NCBI GenBank assembly: GCA_934462705.1
Contig: CAKSIH010000014.1
Coordinates: 1-18,515, forward strand
Length of the DNA: 18,515 nucleotides
Source of the DNA: an uncultured Eubacteriales bacterium
GTDB taxonomy: Bacteria > Bacillota > Clostridia > Oscillospirales > Acutalibacteraceae
Direction of reading: 5' to 3'
Both the position numbers and the translations under genes were made by a program. The notes below the pieces were generated by a model. That model was given only the letters and a program-made list of their open reading frames with translations. It did no database searches and was not told the DNA's origin. Below, in pieces: positions 8,191 to 15,299 of this stretch (position 1 is its first letter; the number at the start of each line of letters is the position of its first letter).

Positions 8191-8219
8191 TTTATACCAT
8201 GAGTGTAACTCTGCATAAG
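8191..8219 (-). promoter_or_regulatory. Possible weak promoter before the MBL-fold hydrolase
   Basis: On the minus strand TATAAA (8196-8191) is preceded by TGG, an extended -10. The -35 is poor (TTATGC or CTTATG depending on spacing). Confidence 0.35.
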
Positions 8220-8220
8220 A

Positions 8221-8522
8221 TTAACTTTTAACTTTGCTACCAACGGTTTCCACTACTTTAAAAATTCTGGCATTGGAATAAATAGAAGAGAGTTTAAATA
8301 GGGCATCTTGACAATTTATAATTTCAAATTCTCTTATTTTTTTCAAAACAACTGCAAATTCGTTATTTGAAGCAATAAAAACATTTAGACGATCTACTGC
8401 ATTACATGCGGTATTTATACGTGTATATGGGTTTGCATATCCTTTGTCACGGATATTGTCTAAAAATTTTAGAAGAACTTTTTATTTTTAAAAAATTTTA
8501 TGCTGTAATCTGTAAATTCCAT
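8221..8522 (-). pseudogene. Small frameshifted gene of about 100 codons
   Basis: Reading the minus strand from ATG 8522 gives MEFTDYSIKFFKNKKFF and a stop after 17 codons. The -1 frame then continues from GTT CTT CTA AAA without interruption for about 85 codons: it contains KFLDNIRDKGYANPY, RINTACNAVDRLNVFIAS, AVVLKKIREFEIINCQDAL and ends ETVGSKVKS at TAA 8223-8221. The long frame has no good start of its own. The total of 302 bases is one short of 101 codons, and adding one A to the A5 run joins the two parts smoothly (FKNKKVLLKFLDN). A weak RBS (GGAAAG) precedes the ATG. I recognise no family. It is either a gene broken by a one-base loss, a sequencing error in a homopolymer, or a gene with -1 frameshifting at AAA AAG. 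Confidence 0.55.
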
Positions 8523-8565
8523 GCTTTTACTTTCCAAAAGACTTGACTACATTATAAAGGATATA

Positions 8566-8591
8566 ACAAAAGGTTGCCCAAAGGCAACCTT
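8566..8591 (-). terminator. Terminator of tRNA-Leu
   Basis: On the minus strand AAGGTTGCC (8591-8583) pairs with GGCAACCTT (8578-8570) around a four-base loop and is followed by TTGTTATAT. The stem begins eight bases after the tRNA CCA end. Confidence 0.75.
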
Positions 8592-8598
8592 CAATATA

Positions 8599-8685
8599 TG
8601 GTGCTGGTGGCCGGACTTGAACCGGCACGGTATCGCTACCGAGGGATTTTAAGTCCCTTGTGTCTACCTATTCCACCACACCAGC
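8599..8685 (-). tRNA. tRNA-Leu (anticodon UAA)
   Basis: On the minus strand the acceptor arm GCTGGTG (8685-8679) pairs with CACCAGC (8609-8603), then discriminator A and an encoded CCA end at 8599. The anticodon stem GGGA/TCCC encloses the loop CTTAAAA, giving UAA (8651-8649), which reads UUA. The T arm has GGTTCAAGTCC. The long variable arm (CGGTAGCGATACCG region) marks a class II tRNA, as expected for leucine. The total of 87 bases including CCA is normal. Confidence 0.97.
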
Positions 8686-8701
8686 ATAACCAACGAAAAT
8701 A

Positions 8702-8730
8702 ATTATATCACAACAATATTTTAAAATCAA
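8702..8730 (-). promoter_or_regulatory. Promoter of tRNA-Leu
   Basis: On the minus strand TTGATT (8730-8725), a 17-base spacer ending TGA, and TATAAT (8707-8702). The tRNA 5' end is 16 bases further on. Confidence 0.78.
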
Positions 8731-8777
8731 GTGGATTTATAAAATATTTTTAAGTAATTTATTAAAGAATCAGAAAA

Positions 8778-8806
8778 TTGAAATAAATGCAATATTTTGA
8801 TATAAT
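8778..8806 (+). promoter_or_regulatory. Promoter of the thyX operon
   Basis: TTGAAA at 8778-8783, a 17-base spacer ending TGA, and TATAAT at 8801-8806. It is divergent from, and spaced 47 bp from, the tRNA-Leu promoter. Confidence 0.82.
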
Positions 8807-8842
8807 TATATATATTTTTATTTGAGGGGAGAATAAAATAAA

Positions 8843-9604
8843 TTGGCAAAGGTAACATTAATGTCATACACTCCAAATCCAGAGGAAGCTGTTGCGTGTG
8901 CAGCAAAGCTGTGCTATTCATCGGTAGATATTGAAACATTAAAAAAGGGTTTAACAAAGGACAAAACAGAAAATTTTATATCTATGTTAATGAAAATGGG
9001 ACATGAAAGCCCAATTGAACATATTACGTTTACTTTTGGAATAGAGAAGGTTTCAAGAGCTCTTTTAGCACAGATAACACGACATAGAATAGCATCTTTT
9101 AGCGTGCAAAGCCAACGATATGTTAGGGAAAATAATTTTGAATATGTTATACCGCCTCAGATTGAAAGAGATATGCAAGCAAAAAAAGAATTTGTGCAAG
9201 CTATGGAAGATTCTATCAAACACTACAATGTGTTGGCCGATAAGCTAAAACAAAATTATGTTTTGCAGGGAATGAAGGAAAATCAAGCAGAAAAAAAGGC
9301 TATAGAAGATGCAAGATTTGTGCTTCCGAATGCATGCGAAACTAAGATTATATGCACATTTAATGCAAGGAGTCTTTTAAATTTCTTTTCACTTCGTTGT
9401 TGCAACAGAGCGCAATGGGAAATAAGGGATGTTGCAACGCAAATGCTTATACTTGTAAAGAAAGTAGCTCCTAACATATTTAAAAATGCAGGACCGTCAT
9501 GTGTATCGGGTGGATGTTCTGAAGGCAAAATGACTTGCGGTGAAGCTGTTAAGATGAGAAAATTATTTCTTGAAGATATGGAGGAATTAGATGTCGAAGG
9601 GTAA
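8843..9604 (+). CDS. thyX: Flavin-dependent thymidylate synthase ThyX
   Basis: The 253-residue enzyme makes dTMP from dUMP using methylene-tetrahydrofolate and FAD/NADPH. The family motif RHRx7S is complete: R80, H81, R82 and S90 in RHRIASFSVQSQRY. GHESPIEHITFTF (53-65) and the C-terminal RSLLNFFSLRCC with AQWEIR are also typical. The start is TTG at 8843, with GAGGGGAG about 11 bases upstream and no ATG in a sensible place, so a non-ATG start may lower expression. The C-terminus overlaps tmk by 14 bp, so the two consecutive steps of dTTP synthesis are probably translationally coupled. Confidence 0.97.
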   Translation: MAKVTLMSYTPNPEEAVACAAKLCYSSVDIETLKKGLTKDKTENFISMLMKMGHESPIEHITFTFGIEKVSRALLAQITRHRIASFSVQSQRYVRENNFEYVIPPQIERDMQAKKEFVQAMEDSIKHYNVLADKLKQNYVLQGMKENQAEKKAIEDARFVLPNACETKIICTFNARSLLNFFSLRCCNRAQWEIRDVATQMLILVKKVAPNIFKNAGPSCVSGGCSEGKMTCGEAVKMRKLFLEDMEELDVEG

Positions 9605-10280
9605 ACTAATAGTACTTGAAGGTTTGGATGGCAGTGGCAAAGCGACTCAAACACAATTGCTGGTAGATACTTTAAAATCGGATGGTGAAAATATTTTTAA
9701 AGTAACTTTTCCAAACTATGAGGATCCTTCTTCTTCCCTTGTTAAAATGTACTTAAATTCTGAGTTTGGTGAATCTCCCGAGGAGGTCAATTCATATGCG
9801 GCATCATCTTTTTTTGCAGTGGACAGATATGCGAGTTATATGAAGTATTGGAGGAAGGTGTACAATTCTGGAGCTGTTATAGTTTCAGACAGGTATACGA
9901 CTTCTAATATGGTATATCAACTAAGCAAGCTCGATAAATCGGAGTGGGACAAGTACATTGAATGGCTATCGGATTATGAGTATGTAAAACTTGGAATTCC
10001 ATCACCAAATTTAACTATATACCTCGATATGCCGGTTGAAGTTTCGCAAAAATTTATGACTGAAAGGTATAATGGCCTTGAGAGCAAAAAGGATTTGCAT
10101 GAAAGAAATGTAGAATTTTTAAAAAAGGGAAGGAAATCAGCTCTATATGCGGCAAGCAAGTTTCATTGGGTTGTAATTCCGTGCAGTAAGGAGGATGGAA
10201 CTCCTAAATCCATAGATGAGATACATAATATGGTTATGGAATCGGTGAAAGGAGTACTGAGTAAAGATGATAAAATTTAA
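9591..10280 (+). CDS. tmk: Thymidylate kinase
   Basis: This 229-residue P-loop kinase phosphorylates dTMP to dTDP. The P-loop GLDGSGKATQ is at residues 11-20; the residue after Lys17 is Ala instead of the usual Ser/Thr, with Thr19 next, a small deviation to note. The DRY motif (SDRYTTSN) is at 99-106, and the LID-like region ERYNGLESKKDLHER follows. The start ATG lies inside the end of thyX with GGAGGA upstream. The stop overlaps the following gene by 14 bp. The sequence departs somewhat from the commonest bacterial Tmk type (for example FPNYEDPSSSLVKMYL near the N-terminus), so it is best described as a thymidylate kinase-like branch. Confidence 0.93.
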   Translation: MSKGKLIVLEGLDGSGKATQTQLLVDTLKSDGENIFKVTFPNYEDPSSSLVKMYLNSEFGESPEEVNSYAASSFFAVDRYASYMKYWRKVYNSGAVIVSDRYTTSNMVYQLSKLDKSEWDKYIEWLSDYEYVKLGIPSPNLTIYLDMPVEVSQKFMTERYNGLESKKDLHERNVEFLKKGRKSALYAASKFHWVVIPCSKEDGTPKSIDEIHNMVMESVKGVLSKDDKI

Positions 10281-11151
10281 TGAACTATCTTTAAATGACA
10301 AGATTTGGATAGATGAGATATTAAACGAATCGGGGTTTATTAGTTCAGATAGCGCTTTTGGTACAATGTATGTTTGGAACGGAACATATAAGTTAAAAGT
10401 CGCAAGGTATGAAAATTTTTTGCTTAGATTTTATGATGGGACAGAACCAGGATATGGATTTCCCTTAGGGCAGGGAAATTTACAAAATGCAATTGAGATT
10501 TTAATTGAGCATGCAAAAAGCAATAAAATAGACTTTCGTTTAATTGGAATTTCAGAAAGTGCAACTAATACTTTAGAAAAAATTATGCCGAAAAGGTTTT
10601 TGTTCGAGCATGTTAGAGATAAAGATGACTATATATACAGGATGTCGGATTTAATAAATCTGTCTGGGAAGAAATATCATAGCAAAAGAAATCATATATC
10701 TAAATTTACAAGGAACAACACTTGGAAATATGAAGATATAAATGAGACCAATATACATGAAATTAAAAAGCTTGCAGAAGAATGGTATATGGAAAATGAG
10801 CTTAATGAAAACAGGGACTTGCAGCAAGAGAGGGCGGCAATTTTATTAGCCATTGAAAACTTTTATGCCTTAAATTTTAAGGGCGGGATTATAAAGGTTA
10901 ATGGCAAACCTGTTGCATTCACAGTGGGGGAAGAAATAAACAAGGATGTATTTGTGATTCACTTTGAAAAAGCGCTTAAAAATTATGCGGAAGCCTACGC
11001 TGTAATAAACAATGAATTTGCCAAAAGAGCGCTTAGGGGCTATGATTTTATTAACAGAGAAGATGATTTAGGCTTGGAAGGACTCAGGAGGGCGAAGCTT
11101 TCATACTATCCAATAATATTACTGAAAAAATACACGGCAACGTTGAGGTGA
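10267..11151 (+). CDS. DUF2156 (phosphatidylglycerol lysyltransferase C-terminal-like) protein
   Basis: The 294-residue protein belongs to DUF2156, the GNAT-related fold also found at the C-terminus of MprF aminoacyl-phosphatidylglycerol synthases. Supporting motifs are LINLSGKKYHSKRNHISKF (residues 131-149), KVNGKPVAFTVGE, and the C-terminal FINREDDLGLEGLRRAKLSYYP. There is no MprF-like membrane part, so this is a soluble, stand-alone member, probably an acyl- or aminoacyl-transferase of unknown substrate. Its ATG lies within the end of tmk with GGAG 12 bases upstream. The next GNAT-fold gene follows after five bases, which suggests a functional pair. Confidence 0.88.
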   Translation: MIKFNELSLNDKIWIDEILNESGFISSDSAFGTMYVWNGTYKLKVARYENFLLRFYDGTEPGYGFPLGQGNLQNAIEILIEHAKSNKIDFRLIGISESATNTLEKIMPKRFLFEHVRDKDDYIYRMSDLINLSGKKYHSKRNHISKFTRNNTWKYEDINETNIHEIKKLAEEWYMENELNENRDLQQERAAILLAIENFYALNFKGGIIKVNGKPVAFTVGEEINKDVFVIHFEKALKNYAEAYAVINNEFAKRALRGYDFINREDDLGLEGLRRAKLSYYPIILLKKYTATLR

Positions 11152-11156
11152 CAAAA

Positions 11157-12017
11157 ATGGAAGGTTGCCAGATAGCACAAGATAACATGATTCCTGATCT
11201 TAAAGGCATATGGCAAATATGTTTTGACGGATGCAAAGAAGAGGTAGAATTATTTTACAAAACCTTATTTAATATAAATAATGCAGTAGTATATGTTGTA
11301 GATGAAAAGCCGGTGTGTTCACTGTATTTGCTTGATATATCTATTATGCAAGGCGGAAGTGAAGTTCCGGGATGTTATGTGTATGCAGCAGGAACGCTTC
11401 CTCAATATAGGGGAAAAGGGTATATGAGAAGGCTTATTTCCTATGCTGAAGTTTTAGCTTTAAAAAGAGGAAAAAAGTTTCTAGCTTTACTGCCGGCGAA
11501 TGAAGGGTTATATAGATTTTATGGCAACTTGGGTTTTGAAAGTTTTTTTAAAGTAAAGCGAGTTACCCTCAATGCTGATGATATGGTAGGGTTGTCTTCT
11601 GTAGTGCAAAGGCAGGGCTGCAATTTTACATTTGAGGATGTTTATAACATTAGAAAGAAAGTTTTCAACCATGATGGAGATGCCCTGTGGAAAAAAACTC
11701 ATATAGAATATGCTGTAAAAATAAATAAACTTTATGGTGGAAAAGTTTTTTCTGCAGGTTCAGACTATGCTATATGTATTAAAGGTAAAAATGAAGTTAA
11801 AATTTCGGAGTGTACAGCATCAGGATACAATCTCAGAGTTATAATTCATAAGATACGAAAGTGGCATAAGTGTGATAAGTACATCTTCAGGTTACCAGCT
11901 TATGAAAATTTTTTTGACCAAAACAGCGTAGTTGATTTTTTTGGAATGATAAAACCTTTAAAAATGAATACTATATATTATGAGGGTTGTCCATATTTGG
12001 GATTAGCATTGGAATAG
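11157..12017 (+). CDS. GNAT family N-acetyltransferase
   Basis: The 286-residue protein has the GNAT acetyl-CoA motif in GTLPQYRGKGYMRRLI (Q83, R85, G86, G88) and LYRFYGNLGFE, the usual motif B end. The C-terminal roughly 150 residues are unassigned and may be a second, degenerate GNAT-like or substrate-binding half. ATG 11157 is preferred: GAGGTGA lies five to six bases upstream, while the GTG at 11148 is part of that same site and overlaps the previous stop. The substrate is unknown. Confidence 0.87.
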   Translation: MEGCQIAQDNMIPDLKGIWQICFDGCKEEVELFYKTLFNINNAVVYVVDEKPVCSLYLLDISIMQGGSEVPGCYVYAAGTLPQYRGKGYMRRLISYAEVLALKRGKKFLALLPANEGLYRFYGNLGFESFFKVKRVTLNADDMVGLSSVVQRQGCNFTFEDVYNIRKKVFNHDGDALWKKTHIEYAVKINKLYGGKVFSAGSDYAICIKGKNEVKISECTASGYNLRVIIHKIRKWHKCDKYIFRLPAYENFFDQNSVVDFFGMIKPLKMNTIYYEGCPYLGLALE

Positions 12018-12033
12018 TTAAAGGGGGATTATT

Positions 12034-12585
12034 ATGATTTATGTTTTTTTAGCAAATGGGTTTGAGGAAATTGAGGCACTTAGTGTGGTAGATATATTAA
12101 GAAGGGCAGGAATAGAAACTAGGACTGTTGGAATAGGAAGCATTGGGACCGTTAGGGGCGCAAACGGAATAATTGTAGATACGGATGAAAAAGATTGTGC
12201 CGTGGATATAAGCCGAGTTGAAGGAATAGTATTACCGGGAGGTATGCCGGGGGCGGAAAATTTATATGAATCATCTACAGTAAGGGAGATTGTAAATTAT
12301 TGTGCTGAGAATGGTAAGCTAATTTGTGCTATATGTGCAGCTCCTATAATATTAGGAAGACTGGGCTTTCTAGCCGAAAAAGAAGCAATTTGCTATCCGG
12401 GATTTGAAGAGGAACTTAAGGGAGCAAAAATTTCTGAAAAATATGTTTGTAAAGATGGTAATATAATTACAGCAAAGGGTCCGGGAGCAGCACTTGACTT
12501 CGCTTTTGAAATAGTTAATTATTTAAAAGGAAAAGAAAAAGTAGAAAATTTAAAAAAATTAATGCAATGCAAAGAGAATAGCTAA
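12034..12585 (+). CDS. DJ-1/PfpI family protein
   Basis: The 183-residue protein has the DJ-1 layout: MIYVFLANGFEEIEA with the conserved E14, GIVLPGGMPGAENL, the nucleophile elbow CAICAAPIIL with Cys101, and ITAKGPGAALDFAFEIV. Members of the DJ-1/PfpI/YajL group act as redox-responsive proteins, glyoxalase-like enzymes or chaperones; which applies cannot be read from sequence. The RBS AAAGGGGG is six bases from the ATG. It sits in the thyX operon, 16 bp after the GNAT gene. Confidence 0.92.
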   Translation: MIYVFLANGFEEIEALSVVDILRRAGIETRTVGIGSIGTVRGANGIIVDTDEKDCAVDISRVEGIVLPGGMPGAENLYESSTVREIVNYCAENGKLICAICAAPIILGRLGFLAEKEAICYPGFEEELKGAKISEKYVCKDGNIITAKGPGAALDFAFEIVNYLKGKEKVENLKKLMQCKENS

Positions 12586-12624
12586 TAAGAAAAAGCATAA
12601 ATCCTACAAATATGGAGGAACAAG

Positions 12625-13923
12625 ATGAGCGATAAAAATGATTTTGAAAAAAAGAGAATAGATAAGATTAAAAATTTTAATTTAGAGATTAATAGTAATA
12701 GCGAGGATAACTTGAAGGCAGAGGATTTTCACAGGGACTTAATGAGTCATAGTGAAAATTCTTTGCAGGAAAAAAAGATACATATACCTAAAGACAAAAA
12801 ATCGAGAAAAAAGTCAAAACTTTTTAAATTTGTTTGGATATTTACTGTTGTATCAGTATCATTTATGCTTTCAATGTTTACAATATTTGGCGTAACGGAT
12901 TTGCTTGCAATAGGACGCAGTGAACAAAATGTTGAGGTTACAATACCAAAGGAGTCTGGGAAAAGTGCAATCGCGAATGAATTAAAGGAAAAGGGTGTAA
13001 TTAAAAACCAAAACTTTTTTAAATTATACTTATTTATAACAGGAAGCACGCCTAAAATTAAACAGGGCACTTTTGACATGAAAACCAATATGGATTATGC
13101 AGCTATTGTAAATTATTTGAAATCAGACGCAAACAGGCTTGACAGTGATATTGTTAAAGTTATGATTCCGGAGGGAAAAAATGTTCAGGAAATAGCTGAG
13201 ATTTTAGAAAAAAATGAGGTTTGTAGTAAGCATGAGTTCATAAAGGTATGCAAATCAAATGAAATGGATGAAGACTATAGCTTTTTAAAGGAAATTAACT
13301 CTAATGATGTACTTTATAAACTGGAAGGATATTTGTTTCCAGACACTTATAATTTTTATAAAAGCACCAATGCTAAGGAAGTTATAAATAAGTTTTTATC
13401 TAATTATGAAAAAAAGATAAACAAAAAGGAAGTGACTTCAGACTCCGATGAAAAATTGAGTATAGCCCAAAGAGCAAGTAATGCAGGAATTTCTATGAAG
13501 GACTTGATAAATTTAGCTTCACTTATACAAGCAGAAGCTGCAAATGAAGATGATATGTATATGGTTTCATCGGTTATTCATAACAGGCTAAAAACTATTG
13601 ACAATGGTATGGTGTCTCCATTTGGTGAAGGTGGAATGGGACTTTTGGGAATAGACTCAACAGTTTGGTATCCATTTAGAACGAAGGAAGCCGTTCCAGA
13701 GGATTTAAAGTCAAAATATCCAACGAATTATGATACTTATTTAAATAAGGGCTTGCCCCCGGGACCTATTTGCAATCCGGGAGCTGTTGCAATAGATGCA
13801 GCATTGAGTCCTAAAAATACACAATATTATTATTTTTGTCATAGCAAAGATGAAAAAAAATCATATTATGCAAAAACGCTGTCGGAGCATAATCAAAACT
13901 TGAAAAAGGCCGGTTTATTGTAA
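12625..13923 (+). CDS. mltG: Endolytic murein transglycosylase MltG (YceG-like)
   Basis: The 432-residue protein is a membrane-anchored lytic transglycosylase that cuts nascent glycan strands and so limits their length. A charged cytoplasmic N-terminus of about 66 residues, longer than in many homologues, precedes one membrane helix at about 67-92. The extracytoplasmic part has a LysM-like subdomain (VTIPKESGKSAIANELKEKG) and the YceG catalytic domain. The catalytic Glu is E304 in LASLIQAEAANEDDMYMVSS; LEGYLFPDTYNF and KGLPPGPICNPG are further conserved motifs. The RBS is GGAGG, 12617 region. The peptidase U32 gene follows directly, as it does near mltG (yrrL) in Bacillus, although the O-methyltransferase gene usually between them is absent. 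Confidence 0.95.
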   Translation: MSDKNDFEKKRIDKIKNFNLEINSNSEDNLKAEDFHRDLMSHSENSLQEKKIHIPKDKKSRKKSKLFKFVWIFTVVSVSFMLSMFTIFGVTDLLAIGRSEQNVEVTIPKESGKSAIANELKEKGVIKNQNFFKLYLFITGSTPKIKQGTFDMKTNMDYAAIVNYLKSDANRLDSDIVKVMIPEGKNVQEIAEILEKNEVCSKHEFIKVCKSNEMDEDYSFLKEINSNDVLYKLEGYLFPDTYNFYKSTNAKEVINKFLSNYEKKINKKEVTSDSDEKLSIAQRASNAGISMKDLINLASLIQAEAANEDDMYMVSSVIHNRLKTIDNGMVSPFGEGGMGLLGIDSTVWYPFRTKEAVPEDLKSKYPTNYDTYLNKGLPPGPICNPGAVAIDAALSPKNTQYYYFCHSKDEKKSYYAKTLSEHNQNLKKAGLL

Positions 13924-13941
13924 GTGAAAAGAGGAAAAAAA

Positions 13942-15159
13942 GTGAGTAATTTAAAAGCAGAGATATTGTCTCCGGCAGGAGATATGGAAAGATTAAAGGC
14001 GGCGATAGACTTTGGTGCGGATGCGGTTTATTTAGCCGGAAAAGAATTTGGGATGAGAACGTCGCCGTCGAATTTTGATGAGAATGATTTATGTGAAGGT
14101 GTAAAATATGTGCATGGGAAAGGCAAAAAAGTTTATTTAACGTGTAATACTCTTCCAAGAAACTTAGAAATTGAGAGAATTCCTGGTTTTATTGAAAAGG
14201 CTGCAGCTGCTGGGGTAGATGCCTTTATAGTTGCGGACATGGGAATTTTACAGGCCATTAAAAAGTATGCTCCAAATGTGGATATTCATATATCGACGCA
14301 AGCAGGGGTAGTGAATTACGCAACGGCCCAAACTTTTTATGACATGGGGGCATCAAGAGTAGTGCTTGCAAGAGAACTTTCACTAGATGAAATAGCAGGG
14401 ATAAGAGCGAAAACTAACAAAAAACTGGAGCTGGAAGTATTTGTACATGGATCAATGTGTGTGTCTTTTTCAGGCAGATGCATGCTGTCAAGTTATTTAA
14501 CGGGCAGAGATGCAAATAGGGGGGATTGCGCACAGCCTTGCAGGTGGAAATATAATGTTGTTGAGGAAAATAGGGAAGGACAGTATATGCCTGTTGTAGA
14601 AAGTGAAGAAGGAACATACTTTTTTAATTCACGGGACTTATGTATGATTGAGCATTTAGATAAGGTGGTAGAAGCGGGTGCAACAAGTTTAAAGATAGAG
14701 GGCAGAGCAAAGTCAGCATACTATGTGGCAGTTACAACGAATGCTTACAGACATGCAATAGATAGCTATTATGCGGTGCCGAGGGATTGGAAATTAGATG
14801 CTTGGATTAAAGAGGAAGTCGAAAAGATAAGCCACAGAGAATATAATACTGGATTCTTTTTTGGAAAGGAGCCTGGGCAAGTTTATTCTAATGGGGGTTA
14901 CATAAGAAATTATGATGTAGTGGCAGTTTGCGATGGATATAAAGATGGGAGTATGCAAATTTCTCAAAGAAATAAATTTTATAAGGGCGACACTTTAGAG
15001 ATTTTAGAACCGTTAGGGAAGCCTTTTAGTGTGACAATTGACAAGATGTATAATGAATGGGGGGAGGAGGTTTGCAGTACACCTCACGCAATGCAAAAAA
15101 TATTTATTCCAATAGACCAACAGGTTAAGACAGGTGCTTTTTTAAGAAAAAGAAAATAA
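13942..15159 (+). CDS. Peptidase U32 family protein, probable tRNA-hydroxylation (TrhP-like) factor
   Basis: The 405-residue protein opens with ILSPAGDMERLKAAIDFGADAVYLAG, the hallmark of the U32 family, and has its signature EVFVHGSMCVSFSGRCMLSSYL at about 165-186. Four Cys (C173, C180, C196, C200) match the conserved set thought to bind an iron-sulfur cluster in relatives such as UbiU/UbiV and TrhP. The genomic place after mltG matches Bacillus yrrN/yrrO, which are needed for 5-hydroxyuridine at tRNA position 34; this suggests tRNA modification rather than proteolysis, by inference. GTG 13942 is preferred because AAGAGG lies seven bases upstream; the earlier GTG 13924, directly after the mltG stop, has no RBS. 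It is the last gene of the operon. Confidence 0.9.
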   Translation: MSNLKAEILSPAGDMERLKAAIDFGADAVYLAGKEFGMRTSPSNFDENDLCEGVKYVHGKGKKVYLTCNTLPRNLEIERIPGFIEKAAAAGVDAFIVADMGILQAIKKYAPNVDIHISTQAGVVNYATAQTFYDMGASRVVLARELSLDEIAGIRAKTNKKLELEVFVHGSMCVSFSGRCMLSSYLTGRDANRGDCAQPCRWKYNVVEENREGQYMPVVESEEGTYFFNSRDLCMIEHLDKVVEAGATSLKIEGRAKSAYYVAVTTNAYRHAIDSYYAVPRDWKLDAWIKEEVEKISHREYNTGFFFGKEPGQVYSNGGYIRNYDVVAVCDGYKDGSMQISQRNKFYKGDTLEILEPLGKPFSVTIDKMYNEWGEEVCSTPHAMQKIFIPIDQQVKTGAFLRKRK

Positions 15160-15167
15160 CAAATGAG

Positions 15168-15201
15168 CAGCATAGTACAAAACTACTGTGCTGTTTTTTT
15201 T
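15168..15201 (+). terminator. Terminator of the thyX operon
   Basis: CAGCATAGTA (15168-15177) and TACTGTGCTG (15184-15193) pair over 10 bp with one G-U, a six-base loop, then eight T. Confidence 0.88.
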
Positions 15202-15224
15202 ATTTACTATTAATAGTAAATAAA
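15199..15224. promoter_or_regulatory. Perfect 26-bp palindrome upstream of the dockerin-gene promoter, candidate operator
   Basis: Bases 15199-15224 are a perfect palindrome with no loop, centred on TTTACTATT/AATAGTAAA. It begins in the T run of the previous terminator and ends two bases before the -35 box. Zero-loop symmetry suits a dimeric repressor better than an RNA hairpin. No regulator is encoded beside it. Confidence 0.5.
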
Positions 15225-15226
15225 TG

Positions 15227-15255
15227 TTGAAGTAAGCAATATTTAGTGATATAAT
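15227..15255 (+). promoter_or_regulatory. Promoter of the dockerin protein / CARF nuclease pair
   Basis: TTGAAG at 15227-15232, a 17-base spacer ending TGA, and TATAAT at 15250-15255. No terminator or strong promoter is visible before the next gene, so both genes are probably transcribed from here. Confidence 0.8.
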
Positions 15256-15299
15256 ATGATTAAAAATGTATAAAATAGGTTCGATAGGATGTGAGACTT

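Noticed and set aside
9283..9654. 123-codon open frame on the minus strand
   Set aside because: It is antisense to thyX and the start of tmk; a shadow of their codon usage.
13811..14158. 115-codon open frame on the minus strand
   Set aside because: It lies across the mltG/U32 junction, opposite well-recognised genes, and has no family features.
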